Below are positions 16,794 through 25,252 of a stretch of DNA of 64,000 nt, in pieces. Made by a program: the position numbers and the translations under genes. The stretch comes from Cryobacterium melibiosiphilum (lineage in GTDB: Bacteria > Actinomycetota > Actinomycetes > Actinomycetales > Microbacteriaceae). The notes below the pieces were generated by a model that ran no database searches, was not told the DNA's origin, and was given only the letters and a program-made list of their open reading frames with translations. Positions within the stretch are counted from its first letter, which is position 1, and the number at the start of each line of letters is the position of its first letter. Location: contig NZ_QZVS01000084.1 in the NCBI RefSeq assembly GCF_003602235.1, positions 29,238 through 93,237 on the forward strand, read 5' to 3'.

Positions 16794-17990
16794 TCAGGCC
16801 GCGAGCGTGGCCGCGAAGCGGGCGGCGACGTCGACCAGGGCGAGGTCGCTGTGGCGCGGGCCGACCAGCCCAAGGCCGAGTGGCGCGCCGGCCACCTCGA
16901 GCAGCGGCGCCGACACGGCCGGGTATCCCCCGATCGCGGCGAGGCAGGTCATCGACAGGGTCGCGGCGCGGGCGGCGTCGACCTCGGCGGCAGACGCACC
17001 GCGATCGGGCGCGGTCGACGAGGTCGAGGGCAACAACAGGATGCGCCCCTCCAGCGCCGCGTCGAGGGCGGCACGGTGCGCGGCCAGGGAGGCGCGGGCA
17101 TCCGTCATCTGGAACGGAGTGACCCGGGAAGCCGCGTCGAACCGGGCGGCGACGTCGGCGCCGAGGGCTCCCGGATGCGCGCGCACCCAGGCCCCGTGGG
17201 CGCTCCAGGCCTCGCCGGCCTGCACCGTGCGAAAAGCGGCGAACAGCGCGGTCAGGTCGCCGACCTCGATGATCTCGGGGGCGGGCAGCACCCCGGCCCG
17301 CTCGAGCAGCGAGAGGCCGTCGACGAACGCCGCCTGGGCGCCCTCATCGGCGGCGAAGATCAGCGGCACGGCCACGGCGAACCGCGCGGGCGCCTCAACC
17401 TGCAGCGACGCCGTCGCGCGCAGGCCGACCTCGGCGACCCGCTGCAGCAGCTCGGGCGTGCCGGTCAGCCAGCCGACCGTGTCGAAGCTCGGTGCGAGCG
17501 GCAGCAGGCCGGCCCGGCTGACGGCGCCGTGGGTCGAGCGCAGGCCCCAGAGTCCCTGGTACGAGGCGGGCACCCGAATGGATCCGGCGGTGTCGGTGCC
17601 GAGGCCGATGCTCGCATGACCGAGCGCGAGCGCCGCGGCCGGTCCGCTCGTCGAGCCGCCCGGCAGTCCGCCCGGCACCCGCGGGTTCGGGGCGGTGCCG
17701 TAGTGGGCGTTGACGCCGGCGACGCTGTAGGCGAATTCGTCGGTCTGGGCGATTCCGACGACGGATGCCCCCGCCCCCACCAGGGCGGCCAGCGCCGCCG
17801 CGTGGCTCGGCTCGGGAGCAGCCTCCCGCAGGTATTGCGGGTTTCCGGCGCCAATTGCGAACCCGGCGACGGCGTAGAGGTCTTTCACGGCGATGGTCTC
17901 GCCGGCGAGCCGACCGTGCGGCTCGGTCGTGCCGGAAACCAGTGGGTTTCCGAGCACCCGCCAGACGCTGGTATCGAAAGGGCCGGTCAT
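16794..17990 (-). CDS. Amidase signature family amidohydrolase
   Basis: A 398-residue amidase of the Ser-cisSer-Lys type. Lys36 lies in IAVKDLYAV, the cis-Ser in PGGSTSGPAAA (about 113) and the nucleophile in GTDTAGSIRVPAS (about 137). Most family members have GGS at the last site; here it is AGS. The ATG overlaps the stop of the acetamidase/formamidase gene (ATGA), so the pair is coupled. The substrate cannot be read from sequence. In Klebsiella hpx loci an amidase of this family (HpxY) is linked to oxalurate/oxamate use, so a role downstream of the PucG product oxalurate is an attractive guess. Other amides are possible. Confidence 0.8.
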   Translation of the reverse strand: MTGPFDTSVWRVLGNPLVSGTTEPHGRLAGETIAVKDLYAVAGFAIGAGNPQYLREAAPEPSHAAALAALVGAGASVVGIAQTDEFAYSVAGVNAHYGTAPNPRVPGGLPGGSTSGPAAALALGHASIGLGTDTAGSIRVPASYQGLWGLRSTHGAVSRAGLLPLAPSFDTVGWLTGTPELLQRVAEVGLRATASLQVEAPARFAVAVPLIFAADEGAQAAFVDGLSLLERAGVLPAPEIIEVGDLTALFAAFRTVQAGEAWSAHGAWVRAHPGALGADVAARFDAASRVTPFQMTDARASLAAHRAALDAALEGRILLLPSTSSTAPDRGASAAEVDAARAATLSMTCLAAIGGYPAVSAPLLEVAGAPLGLGLVGPRHSDLALVDVAARFAATLAA

Positions 17991-19111
17991 GAGGAGGCCT
18001 CGGCCCGATCCCGTACCAGCCCCGCGCCCACGAAGTCCGCGACCCGAATGCGCGCGTGCACCCCGGTGACCAGGTCGACGACCTGGGAAATATTGAAGTC
18101 CGTCGCGGCACTGAGGTACGCGTAGGCGAGGGCCGGTTCCATGCCGTAGCGGGCGCCGAGCAGCGCGATCGCGGCCCGCACGCACTCGCGCATGGCCTCG
18201 TCGAGGTGCTCGTTGAGCCCGGTCGGCACGAGGAATTCGGCCGTTTCGGCGAGGGGGCCGGCCAGCGCGCCGAAGCTCGCGAGGGCATCCGCTGCCGGAA
18301 TGACGTCGAAGCGCACGGTGACGCGCAGGCTCGCTTCCATCGCGGTGAGGGCGACCTCGCCGTCGCCCTGGGCGAAGTGCGGGTCACCGACGTAGGCGAG
18401 CGCGCCGGGGACCTGCACGGGCAGGTAGAGCGACGACCCGACCGTCAGCAGGTTGATGTCGATGTTGCCGCCGTGCGCGCCCGGCGGCACCGAGTGTGCG
18501 CGCTGCTCGCCGGCCACGGCGACGCCCATGATGCCGAGGAACGGATGCAGCGGAAACCGCACCACGCGCTCGCCGCCGGGAACGAGCGGCAGGGTGCCGA
18601 CGAGGGTGCCGGCGGGTTCGTGTTCGCTGCCGTCGGCGGCGTCGACCTCGGCGAAGATGCTCACATTGTCGGAGCCGAGCGGAAACTCGCCGGCCAGGGC
18701 GCCCTTGCCGTGCCGGTTGGAGATGATGCCGTACGGCACCCGCGGAATCGCCTCGATCAGGGTCATCTTCAGCAGGTCGCCCGGGCGCACCCCGCGCACG
18801 TGGATCGGGCCGGTCACGACGTGCGGGCCGTCCACGCGCGGATTGCGCGAGAAGTCACTCGCCGCGAGTTCGACGGCGTCGTCGAGCACGTTCTCGCGGT
18901 CGACGCCGTGGGCGCCGAAGAAGGCGGCCGGGTTGCGGCCCTGGTCCTCGAGCACGCCCTCGTGGCTGATCGTGTCGATCGTCACCTCGGTGCCGGCGTC
19001 GATCGTGAGCACGCCGACATCGCTCGCGCAGGGCAGCCGCCCCCAGAACACGGTCTCGAGCGTGGCGGGCAGATAGTGCTCCGAGCGGATGGTGCCGGTG
19101 CCGGGCTGCAA
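17987..19111 (-). CDS. Acetamidase/formamidase family protein
   Basis: A 374-residue FmdA/AmdA-family amidase that in known members releases ammonia and formate or acetate from short amides. The conserved blocks SHEGVLEDQGRNP, GPHVVTGPIHVRGVRPGDLL and PPGAHGGNIDINLL are clear. The start is uncertain. TTG at 19111 has no nearby ribosome site. GGGAGG at 19136-19141 is spaced 6 bases from an in-frame ATC at 19129 that would add six residues (ISFRDV) ahead of LQPGTG. First gene of a two-gene unit with the amidase. Formate from formamide would fit the formate genes at 27-32 kb. Confidence 0.83.
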   Translation of the reverse strand: MQPGTGTIRSEHYLPATLETVFWGRLPCASDVGVLTIDAGTEVTIDTISHEGVLEDQGRNPAAFFGAHGVDRENVLDDAVELAASDFSRNPRVDGPHVVTGPIHVRGVRPGDLLKMTLIEAIPRVPYGIISNRHGKGALAGEFPLGSDNVSIFAEVDAADGSEHEPAGTLVGTLPLVPGGERVVRFPLHPFLGIMGVAVAGEQRAHSVPPGAHGGNIDINLLTVGSSLYLPVQVPGALAYVGDPHFAQGDGEVALTAMEASLRVTVRFDVIPAADALASFGALAGPLAETAEFLVPTGLNEHLDEAMRECVRAAIALLGARYGMEPALAYAYLSAATDFNISQVVDLVTGVHARIRVADFVGAGLVRDRAEASS

Positions 19112-19272
19112 AACGTCGCGGAATGAGATGGCGGGCCTCCCGGGCGGCCGTCAGGGAAAGTGTGGGTGCGGGTTGTGCTGCGGGTGTCGCGGGCCTGCCC
19201 TGCTCGTAGGTTATCGCCCGGCGGAGTCGCGTCGGGACCACACGGGTTCGCTCAGCAGCCTACGCGGACCGG

Positions 19273-20070
19273 TCAGCAGGTTTCGAGCACCGTGGTCATC
19301 GCGACGCGGTCCTGCTCGGTCAGGCCCAGCTCGTAGGCCACAAAAACCGGCACCAGCTGCTGCACGTACCAGCATTGCAGGCTGGTGTCGGCGGGCAGAT
19401 CGTCCCAGACCACGCGCTGGCCGAGGTCGTGCCGGTCGGAGACGTCGGGGTACACACCCGGCAGCCAGTCGCTCGGCAGCGAGTCAGACTTCGACCCGTT
19501 TTCGGAGCCCTTCACCGCGAGCAGGTTAATCGGATCGTTCGCCACGGCCTCGCGCTTCTCCTGGCTCCAGGCCTGTCCGCCGGTCGCGTAGACCGCCTTG
19601 AGCGGCAGCAGGTGGTCGATCTGCACCTCGCTCGAGGTGTCGACGCCACGGGTGAAGCTGATCGTCTCGCCGGTGTACGGGTCGAGCAGGGTGCCGGTCG
19701 TCACGGTGCACTCGCTCAGGTTCGAACCGGCGTTGAGTCTGATCGCGGTCAGGTCGCGGGCCAGAACGTCGTTGCGGGCGTCGCATCCGTTGTTATCGAA
19801 GTCGTACGACCAGGCATCGCCGAAGAGTTGGTCGCGCGCCCCGGCGTAACTGCCGTCGTCGACCCACTCGGTCTCGGGCAGGGCCGCGACGGTCGCGAGG
19901 GTGGCCGCCGCATCTGGGTCCGGGTCAGCGTTCGGGGCAGCGGATGCCGCGGGCTGGCTCGTCGGCTCGGGCTCGGCGAGCAGATTGCCCACCAGCGCGA
20001 GGGCGACGACCAGCCCCGCGAGCAGGATGACGGGAGCGCGCAACTTCTTGGGGACCTGTCGACGCGCCAT
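19273..20070 (-). CDS. Membrane-anchored or secreted HNH (DUF1524-like) nuclease
   Basis: A 265-residue protein with a basic start, one hydrophobic segment (residues 11-32: signal peptide or anchor), a Pro/Ala/Asp-rich spacer and a C-terminal domain of the GmrSD/DUF1524 HNH type. The core is EVQIDHLLPLKAVY followed by NDPINLLAVKGSENGSKSD, where the His and Asn would bind metal. Such exported HNH proteins are widespread in actinobacteria, and their role is usually guessed as extracellular DNA digestion. It stands alone between divergent or unrelated genes, with nothing to link it to purine use except that it could release nucleotides. Confidence 0.8.
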   Translation of the reverse strand: MARRQVPKKLRAPVILLAGLVVALALVGNLLAEPEPTSQPAASAAPNADPDPDAAATLATVAALPETEWVDDGSYAGARDQLFGDAWSYDFDNNGCDARNDVLARDLTAIRLNAGSNLSECTVTTGTLLDPYTGETISFTRGVDTSSEVQIDHLLPLKAVYATGGQAWSQEKREAVANDPINLLAVKGSENGSKSDSLPSDWLPGVYPDVSDRHDLGQRVVWDDLPADTSLQCWYVQQLVPVFVAYELGLTEQDRVAMTTVLETC

Positions 20071-20117
20071 GCCCCCAGTCTTTCATGGCGTCAGTCTTTC
20101 ACTGCGCCGCGGCCGGG

Positions 20118-20579
20118 TTAGGCCAGGTAGTCCCCCAGGGAATCGAGGGCGCTGTCCCAGCCGTCGTAGAAGAACCCGTCGCCGGCCGATCCCTCGACTC
20201 CGCGCAGGTCGAAGGTCAGGCGGGTGCCCGCGGATACCGACTTTGATTCTGACGACGGCTCCAGGGTGATCGTGACGACAGGAGTGGCCTCGGGGTCGCC
20301 GTCGGGCTCGCCCCAGGTGAAGACGAGTCGTTCGTTCGCCGTGAGTTCGCGGTAGATGCCCGCGGTGACGACACGGTCGCCGGTGTCCTCGTTCACCATC
20401 GTGTAGGTGTAGCGACCACCCACCTGCGGATCGACGGCGACGGCGTCGCGCGGAGTGGTGGCCCCCCGCGGATGCCACCACTGCGAGATCGCGTCGGCGT
20501 CGGTCCAGGCCGTGAAGATCTGCTCGGGGGTCGCCGGATAGGTGCGAACGAGAGTGAAACCCTTGGTGGTGTCGATCAT
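20118..20579 (-). CDS. SRPBCC (AHSA1-like) domain protein
   Basis: A 153-residue START-like protein of the Aha1/YndB class. It begins with a typical motif (YPATPEQIFTAWTDADAISQWW) and ends with the helix pattern GWDSALDSLGDYL. The family binds hydrophobic ligands and is often paired with ArsR regulators, but none is adjacent. ATG 20579 is chosen because AAGGAGCC lies just upstream; a longer frame to 20717 lacks a site. Divergent from the MocA-like gene. Function not assigned. Confidence 0.8.
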   Translation of the reverse strand: MIDTTKGFTLVRTYPATPEQIFTAWTDADAISQWWHPRGATTPRDAVAVDPQVGGRYTYTMVNEDTGDRVVTAGIYRELTANERLVFTWGEPDGDPEATPVVTITLEPSSESKSVSAGTRLTFDLRGVEGSAGDGFFYDGWDSALDSLGDYLA

Positions 20580-20646
20580 GGTGGCTCCTTCTGCGAGTCG
20601 GATTCGCGCGGCGTCGTCGATGCCGCTGCGTCCTACGATAGGCACC

Positions 20647-21297
20647 ATGACTGACAGCACAAGTGACGCCCCGGCAAGCGCCGTCGCCGGGCTGGTGCTC
20701 GCGGCCGGCGGCGGCACCCGCTACGGCTCGCCGAAGGCCGTGGTGCGGGGCGCCGACGGGATTTCCTGGCTGCTGCACGCGGTGCAGACACTAGCGGCAA
20801 GCGGATGCTCCCCCGTGCTCGTGGTGCTCGGCGCCGCCGCCGACGAGGCCGAGGCGCTGGTGGCCGGGGCGCTGGTGGCCGGGGCGCTCACAACGCCCGT
20901 GATCCTGGTGCGGGCGCCTGACTGGGCCGAGGGCCTGTCGGCATCGCTGCGTGCGGGACTCAACGCGGCGGGCCGGCTGGCGGATTCCACCCGGGCGATC
21001 GCGGTCATTCCCGTGGATGTTCCCGACCTCGATCTGGCAACCGTTGCCCGAGTGCTCAACGAACGGGAAACTGCCCTCACGCCGGACACGCTCAGGCAGG
21101 CCGTTTTTGGCGGGCGGCCGGGGCATCCGGTGCTGATCGGGCGTGCACACTGGGCGCCACTGGCCGCGGGGCTGACCGGCGACCGGGGTGCGCGGCCGTA
21201 CCTGGTGGCACACGACGCGCAGCCCGTGGAGTGCGCGGACCTGTCAAGTGGCGTGGACGTGGACACCCCCGCGCCACCCGTCCCCCGCGCCCGCTGA
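20647..21297 (+). CDS. MocA-like molybdenum cofactor cytidylyltransferase / NTP transferase
   Basis: A 216-residue MobA-like nucleotidyltransferase. The nucleotide-binding motif LVLAAGGGTRYGSPKA is near residue 18 and the metal-binding aspartate is in PVDVPDLD, followed by GRPGHPVLIGR. MocA enzymes attach CMP to molybdopterin for the xanthine dehydrogenase family, so linkage to the XDH of this island makes that role likely. A direct duplication of about 15 bp encodes the repeated ALVAG near residues 76-85. The TGA stop forms part of the hairpin at 21295-21351. Confidence 0.75.
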   Translation: MTDSTSDAPASAVAGLVLAAGGGTRYGSPKAVVRGADGISWLLHAVQTLAASGCSPVLVVLGAAADEAEALVAGALVAGALTTPVILVRAPDWAEGLSASLRAGLNAAGRLADSTRAIAVIPVDVPDLDLATVARVLNERETALTPDTLRQAVFGGRPGHPVLIGRAHWAPLAAGLTGDRGARPYLVAHDAQPVECADLSSGVDVDTPAPPVPRAR

Positions 21298-21351
21298 GGT
21301 GCGGACTTCGTGCCTTCACAAGCTCAACGAAGGCACGAAGTCCGCACCTCA
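21295..21351. terminator. Perfect 23-bp hairpin between convergent genes
   Basis: The arms 21295-21317 and 21329-21351 are exact reverse complements with an 11-base loop (ACAAGCTCAAC). The left arm includes the stop codon of the MocA-like gene, and the convergent glycosyltransferase ends 28 bp beyond. This is probably a bidirectional terminator although it lacks a U-tract. Confidence 0.65.
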
Positions 21352-21378
21352 GGGGCAGGGCATTCAGGGGCAGGGCAC

Positions 21379-22722
21379 TCAGCGCGCGACGGGCAGGGCC
21401 TCGAGCGCCTCGAAGGCGCGCCTCGGGCCGGCACCGCCGAGCAGCGTGCTGCCGCGCAGCGACGTGCCCAATGCGTCGAGCCGAGCCCGCGGATCGGGGG
21501 CGAGGCTGAGCATCCGCTCAATGGCGACTCGAATGTCGGCAGCGGATGCCGCATTCGGGTCGAGCGCCACGCCCACCCCCGCGTCTTCAAGCGCTGCCGC
21601 TCCCGCGAACTGGTCGGTCGAGAAGGGAAGCAGCACGAGCGGAACGCCCGCGGTCATGGCCTCGGTGACGCTGTTATTGCCGGCGTGGGAGACCGCGACC
21701 GCAGCGCTTCGCAGCAGGGTCACCTGCGGCAGGAAACCGCGCACGAGCCAGGAGTCGGGGATCGGACCGAGTTCGCTCGGGTCGGTCGGGCCCGTCGCCA
21801 TCGCGACGCGCACTCCCCGCCCGTCGAGGCCGATGAGACGCAGCGCCTCGGCGACCCGGGCGAGCACGTCACCGCGCACCGCGAGAAAGCTGCCGAAGCT
21901 CACGTAGACGACGGGCAGATCAGAGCCAGCGATCCACGCCTCGACCTCAGGGTCGGAGGCCTCGTCACGCACGGCAGAACCGAGGAACCGGTGCGGCGGC
22001 AACAAGGCGGTGCGCGCCGGGTCGTGCAGCTCTTCCGGGTAGTTCAGCAGCAGCACGTCGCCGGTCTCCTGAAAGACATCGGTGCTCGGCGGTGCGCCGG
22101 GGTCCAGAATGGCTAGAGCGGCATTCCACTGACTGGTGAAGGACTCTCGAACCGCCTCGCACAGGGTGCGCAGCTCGGCCAAGTCCCTTGCCGTGGGCTC
22201 GAAGACGCCGGGCCAGGCGGGCGGGTAGCCATAGACCTCACCGGCCACGGGCAGGGCCGAAGGATGCCCGAGCACAACATCCGCGTGCGGCACCCCGGCC
22301 GTGATCAGCCCGAGCCGGGCGCTGAAGGCGAGGTGGTCGACGATCACCCGGTCGGGTCGCACCTGCTCGACGAGCAGCTGTACCGTGCGGGCGATCTCGA
22401 CGGGGTTGTAGAGCAGGTCGCTGCTGCGCGCCTCGGCCTGGAAGGTGAGGGTTTCGACCATGCCGCGGCGGGTCGCGTCGAAGAACCCGCGCAGGGCATC
22501 GTCTTCGCCCTTGGGCTGGTCTTCGGCACGGATGGTGCCGGGGTTCGAGCCTCGACCGAGCTGTAGGTTGACCCGTTCGAAGCCGAAGGCGGCGACGATG
22601 TCGGCGGTCGCCGGACCGGAGGCGACGACCACGCGTTCGCCGGCGCGCTGCCACTCGGTGCCGAGGGTCGCGAGCGGGAACAGGTGCGAGGCGTAGTCGG
22701 GGCTGATGATGAGCAGGGTCAT
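21379..22722 (-). CDS. GT1-family glycosyltransferase (UGT/macrolide type)
   Basis: A 447-residue GT-B glycosyltransferase. The N-terminal half starts MTLLIISPDYASHLFPL, the acceptor-side pattern of this family. The C-terminal nucleotide-sugar site reads VVYVSFGSF, then the HAGNNSVTEAMTAGVPLVLLPFSTDQ block. The family glycosylates small hydrophobic acceptors such as lipids, carotenoids or macrolides; the acceptor here is unknown. The ATG has GAGGA 4 bp upstream. It is the second gene after the HEAT-GT4 fusion, 62 bp downstream, and both probably act on one glycoconjugate. Confidence 0.83.
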   Translation of the reverse strand: MTLLIISPDYASHLFPLATLGTEWQRAGERVVVASGPATADIVAAFGFERVNLQLGRGSNPGTIRAEDQPKGEDDALRGFFDATRRGMVETLTFQAEARSSDLLYNPVEIARTVQLLVEQVRPDRVIVDHLAFSARLGLITAGVPHADVVLGHPSALPVAGEVYGYPPAWPGVFEPTARDLAELRTLCEAVRESFTSQWNAALAILDPGAPPSTDVFQETGDVLLLNYPEELHDPARTALLPPHRFLGSAVRDEASDPEVEAWIAGSDLPVVYVSFGSFLAVRGDVLARVAEALRLIGLDGRGVRVAMATGPTDPSELGPIPDSWLVRGFLPQVTLLRSAAVAVSHAGNNSVTEAMTAGVPLVLLPFSTDQFAGAAALEDAGVGVALDPNAASAADIRVAIERMLSLAPDPRARLDALGTSLRGSTLLGGAGPRRAFEALEALPVAR

Positions 22723-22730
22723 AGGGTCCT

Positions 22731-22785
22731 CAGGAAGCACGTATCGGGAGCACGTATCAGGAAGCAGGTATCAGGAAGCAGGTAT
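22731..22785. repeat. Four imperfect 14-bp tandem repeats
   Basis: CAGGAAGCACGTAT, a 13-bp variant, then CAGGAAGCAGGTAT twice occupy the gap between the two glycosyltransferase genes. The last copy touches the HEAT-GT4 stop codon. The unit is not a multiple of three, so it is not a coding extension. Confidence 0.8.
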
Positions 22786-25028
22786 CAAGATGCGCTGAGC
22801 GCCCAGGCGAGCGGCTCGTTGGCGGCGGCGACATCACGGTAGATGCCGGTCAAGGCCCGCGCCATCGCCTGGATGGTGAAGTTGTCGGCGACCATGCGGC
22901 GTGCCCGCTCGGCATAGTCGGCACCGAACGGCCCCTCCGCCAGATCGAGGGCGGCGGCCATGGCAGCGGCCAGCGCGGCTTGGTCTCCGGTATCGACGAG
23001 CAGCCCGGTCACCCCGTCCTCGACGTAGGTCGCCGGGCCGCCGCCGGCGGGGGCGACGACGGTGAGTCCGCTCGCCATGGCTTCGAGCACGGCGAGGCCG
23101 AATTCTTCTTTGACGCTCGCGCAGACGTAGACGCCGTGCGAGGCCGCGAAGCCCGGCCGGCCGACCCGAACCGCGGCGAGCCACCGGGCGACGGTGTCGT
23201 TGCCGCGGTGCCCGGCCAGCAGCAGGCCGTGGGCCGCCGCGGCGTCAACAGGAACCGCGCCCGCCATCAGCTGCAGCTGCTGCTGCTCATCGGACGACGG
23301 ATGCTGCAGGTCGCCCCCCACAATCAGCACATTGACTCGCGCGCGCAGTGTCGGGGTGGTGGCCCAGGCGGTGACGAGCGCCGCCATGCCCTTCACCCGG
23401 TGCAGCCGGCCGACGCTGATGATGAGCGGCAGGCCGCGGCGCTCGGGCGGCAGCGTGGCGAGCAGGGCGTCGAGATCGCCGAAGTCCGCCGCCGAATCCG
23501 CCGCCGCGTCGGCCGTGGCTTCGCCTCCTGCACGAACAGCGTCGGCAGTGGCTGTGGCGGTCGAAGCGGCAGCCGAGGCCAGGGCATCCGCTCGTGACTG
23601 CTCGATGACGGCGAGGTCGATGCCCTCGGCGATCACCGAGTGTCGTTCCGGGTGTGCGGTCACGTCGATGCCGACGAGGTCGCGCATGTCGCGCTCGAGT
23701 TCGGGCCGGGGAAACAAGACGGTGTGTTCGGCGTCGGCGGCGAGGCGCTGCACGAGGCGGGCGCGAAACCAGAAGTGCTCGACGGCGTCGACGGTGCCGA
23801 AGTTGGCGTGGCTCAGAGCCCCGGAGTGCTCGAGCGAGTTGATGACGGCGTGCGGGTCGGGTGCGACGGTGAACACCACGGGAATGTCGAGCTCCCGGGC
23901 GACGGTCGCGGCGGCGAGGCTGCCGACATCCGCCATGCGCAGGTGGATAGCGTCGACGGTACCGGCGGCACGCAGAATGCGACGGATGCCGCGCTGCGCG
24001 GCGATCCGACGGGGCCAGGCATCCGCGGCAGGCATCGGGCCGCCCGGGAACGGAACGGCGGCGAAGGAATGCCCGGCGAGGGTCGATCCGACCGTGGCCA
24101 GGCCGGTCAGCGCGGCGTCATAGCCGCCGCGGGAGATGGTGATGACCCGCTCGACCTGGTCGTTCGGTGCGGCGTAGGCCTGATTCGCACCGCGGGCGAC
24201 GAGCGCGTCGCCGAGGCGCACAAGCAGGGTGGCGATGCCGCCGTTGTCGCCGGCGCCGACCTGGGACAGTTCGCCGTCGATGTCGGCGTGGAGAAACAGT
24301 TGGGCCACGGTCAACCCCTGGCTCCACGGCGGCCGCGGATAGGACGGCACGGTCAGGTCGAAGAGGGCGAGCCGGGCGACAGCGGCGAGCTCGTCACTGC
24401 CGAACGAGAGGTTCGTGACGATGCTGAGGCCGGCCTCGGTGCTCGGCCGGTCGCCGAGGGCGGCGACGGCGGCGGCACGCACCACGGGGGGTTCCGCCTC
24501 GGCGGCGGCGACCCGGCGCAACAGGCGGTCGGGGATGCGGCCGGCCACGAGGCCGATGGTTTCGACCAGGCGCGCGCGGGCATCCGCTTCATTGATACCG
24601 ATCAGGGCGCCTTCGAGGGCGAGGGCCACGGAGTCGGGCGCCGAGGCGCCCCACTGCTCGAGGGTGCGCTGGGCGAGCATGCCCGAGAATCCGCCAGCCG
24701 CGACCAGGCGGATGAGGCCGGCGATGGCGTCAAGCCGGGGCAGCCGCGAGCCGAAGGCCCAGGCGGCGTGCTCGCGCAGGTAGTCGGCGTCATGGCCGAG
24801 CAGGGCGACGAGCGCGTCGTCGGCGGTGTCGTCGAAGACCTGGCCGAGGGCGTGCACGGCCGCGATCGCGGTGAGCTGGTCGCTGGAGTCGACGGCGGCC
24901 CGCGCGAGCAGGCGCACGGCCCGGGTGCCGCCGTCACGGCTCGCCGCGATCGTCAGCGCGTCGGCGGCACGCATTCCGTCGAGGATGGTGGCGGTGCGGA
25001 GTTCGTCCAGGGCGGTGAGGGGTCCCAC
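22785..25028 (-). CDS. HEAT-repeat/GT4 glycosyltransferase fusion
   Basis: A 747-residue two-part protein. Residues about 15-230 form Ala/Leu-rich paired helices of HEAT/PBS-lyase type (LTAIAAVHALGQVF, DYLREHAAWAFGSRL). From about 235 a GT-B glycosyltransferase of the sucrose-synthase/SPS-like GT4 group follows: GGIATLLVRLGDALV at the start, SVGRLHRVKGM near 555 and the donor-site block VKEEFGLAVLEAMASGLTVVAPAGGGPA near 655. An Ala/Thr/Asp-rich low-complexity insert of about 45 residues sits just before SVGRLH. The acceptor is unknown. First of a two-gene unit with the GT1 gene. The HEAT part may hold a protein partner or glycan. The domain call is by eye. Confidence 0.78.
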   Translation of the reverse strand: MGPLTALDELRTATILDGMRAADALTIAASRDGGTRAVRLLARAAVDSSDQLTAIAAVHALGQVFDDTADDALVALLGHDADYLREHAAWAFGSRLPRLDAIAGLIRLVAAGGFSGMLAQRTLEQWGASAPDSVALALEGALIGINEADARARLVETIGLVAGRIPDRLLRRVAAAEAEPPVVRAAAVAALGDRPSTEAGLSIVTNLSFGSDELAAVARLALFDLTVPSYPRPPWSQGLTVAQLFLHADIDGELSQVGAGDNGGIATLLVRLGDALVARGANQAYAAPNDQVERVITISRGGYDAALTGLATVGSTLAGHSFAAVPFPGGPMPAADAWPRRIAAQRGIRRILRAAGTVDAIHLRMADVGSLAAATVARELDIPVVFTVAPDPHAVINSLEHSGALSHANFGTVDAVEHFWFRARLVQRLAADAEHTVLFPRPELERDMRDLVGIDVTAHPERHSVIAEGIDLAVIEQSRADALASAAASTATATADAVRAGGEATADAAADSAADFGDLDALLATLPPERRGLPLIISVGRLHRVKGMAALVTAWATTPTLRARVNVLIVGGDLQHPSSDEQQQLQLMAGAVPVDAAAAHGLLLAGHRGNDTVARWLAAVRVGRPGFAASHGVYVCASVKEEFGLAVLEAMASGLTVVAPAGGGPATYVEDGVTGLLVDTGDQAALAAAMAAALDLAEGPFGADYAERARRMVADNFTIQAMARALTGIYRDVAAANEPLAWALSAS

Positions 25029-25095
25029 GCGTGTGCTCCTCCCTGCGGATCGCTCCGCAGCGTCAATTCGTGCTGCACAAAGAGGTACCTCGAGA

Positions 25096-25134
25096 GAAGT
25101 ACTTCGGTAAGTAGGTTACTAGGAATACTACTTC
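25096..25134. promoter_or_regulatory. Cluster of AAGTA-type palindromes upstream of the HEAT-GT4 gene
   Basis: An A/T-rich patch in the 224-bp divergent gap. GAAGTACTTC (25096-25105) is a perfect palindrome, AGTAGGTTACT (25110-25120) is an interrupted one, and ATACTACTTC follows to 25134. Repeated AGTA/TACT half-sites suggest an operator for the glycosyltransferase unit. The regulator is not visible. Confidence 0.4.
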
Positions 25135-25252
25135 TTGGCATTCTGTGTCACATCATGATTCGGAGTGGATCTCAAATCGGTTTGGCGCGAGTTCCGGGTC
25201 ATCATTGCATGACCCCCTGACATTTCGTTGCACCCGATCGAAAGCGGCCGCC

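Noticed and set aside
19112..19272. A riboswitch in the formamidase leader
   Set aside because: The 160-bp leader has GC-rich stems but I could not match it to a guanidine or other known riboswitch core.
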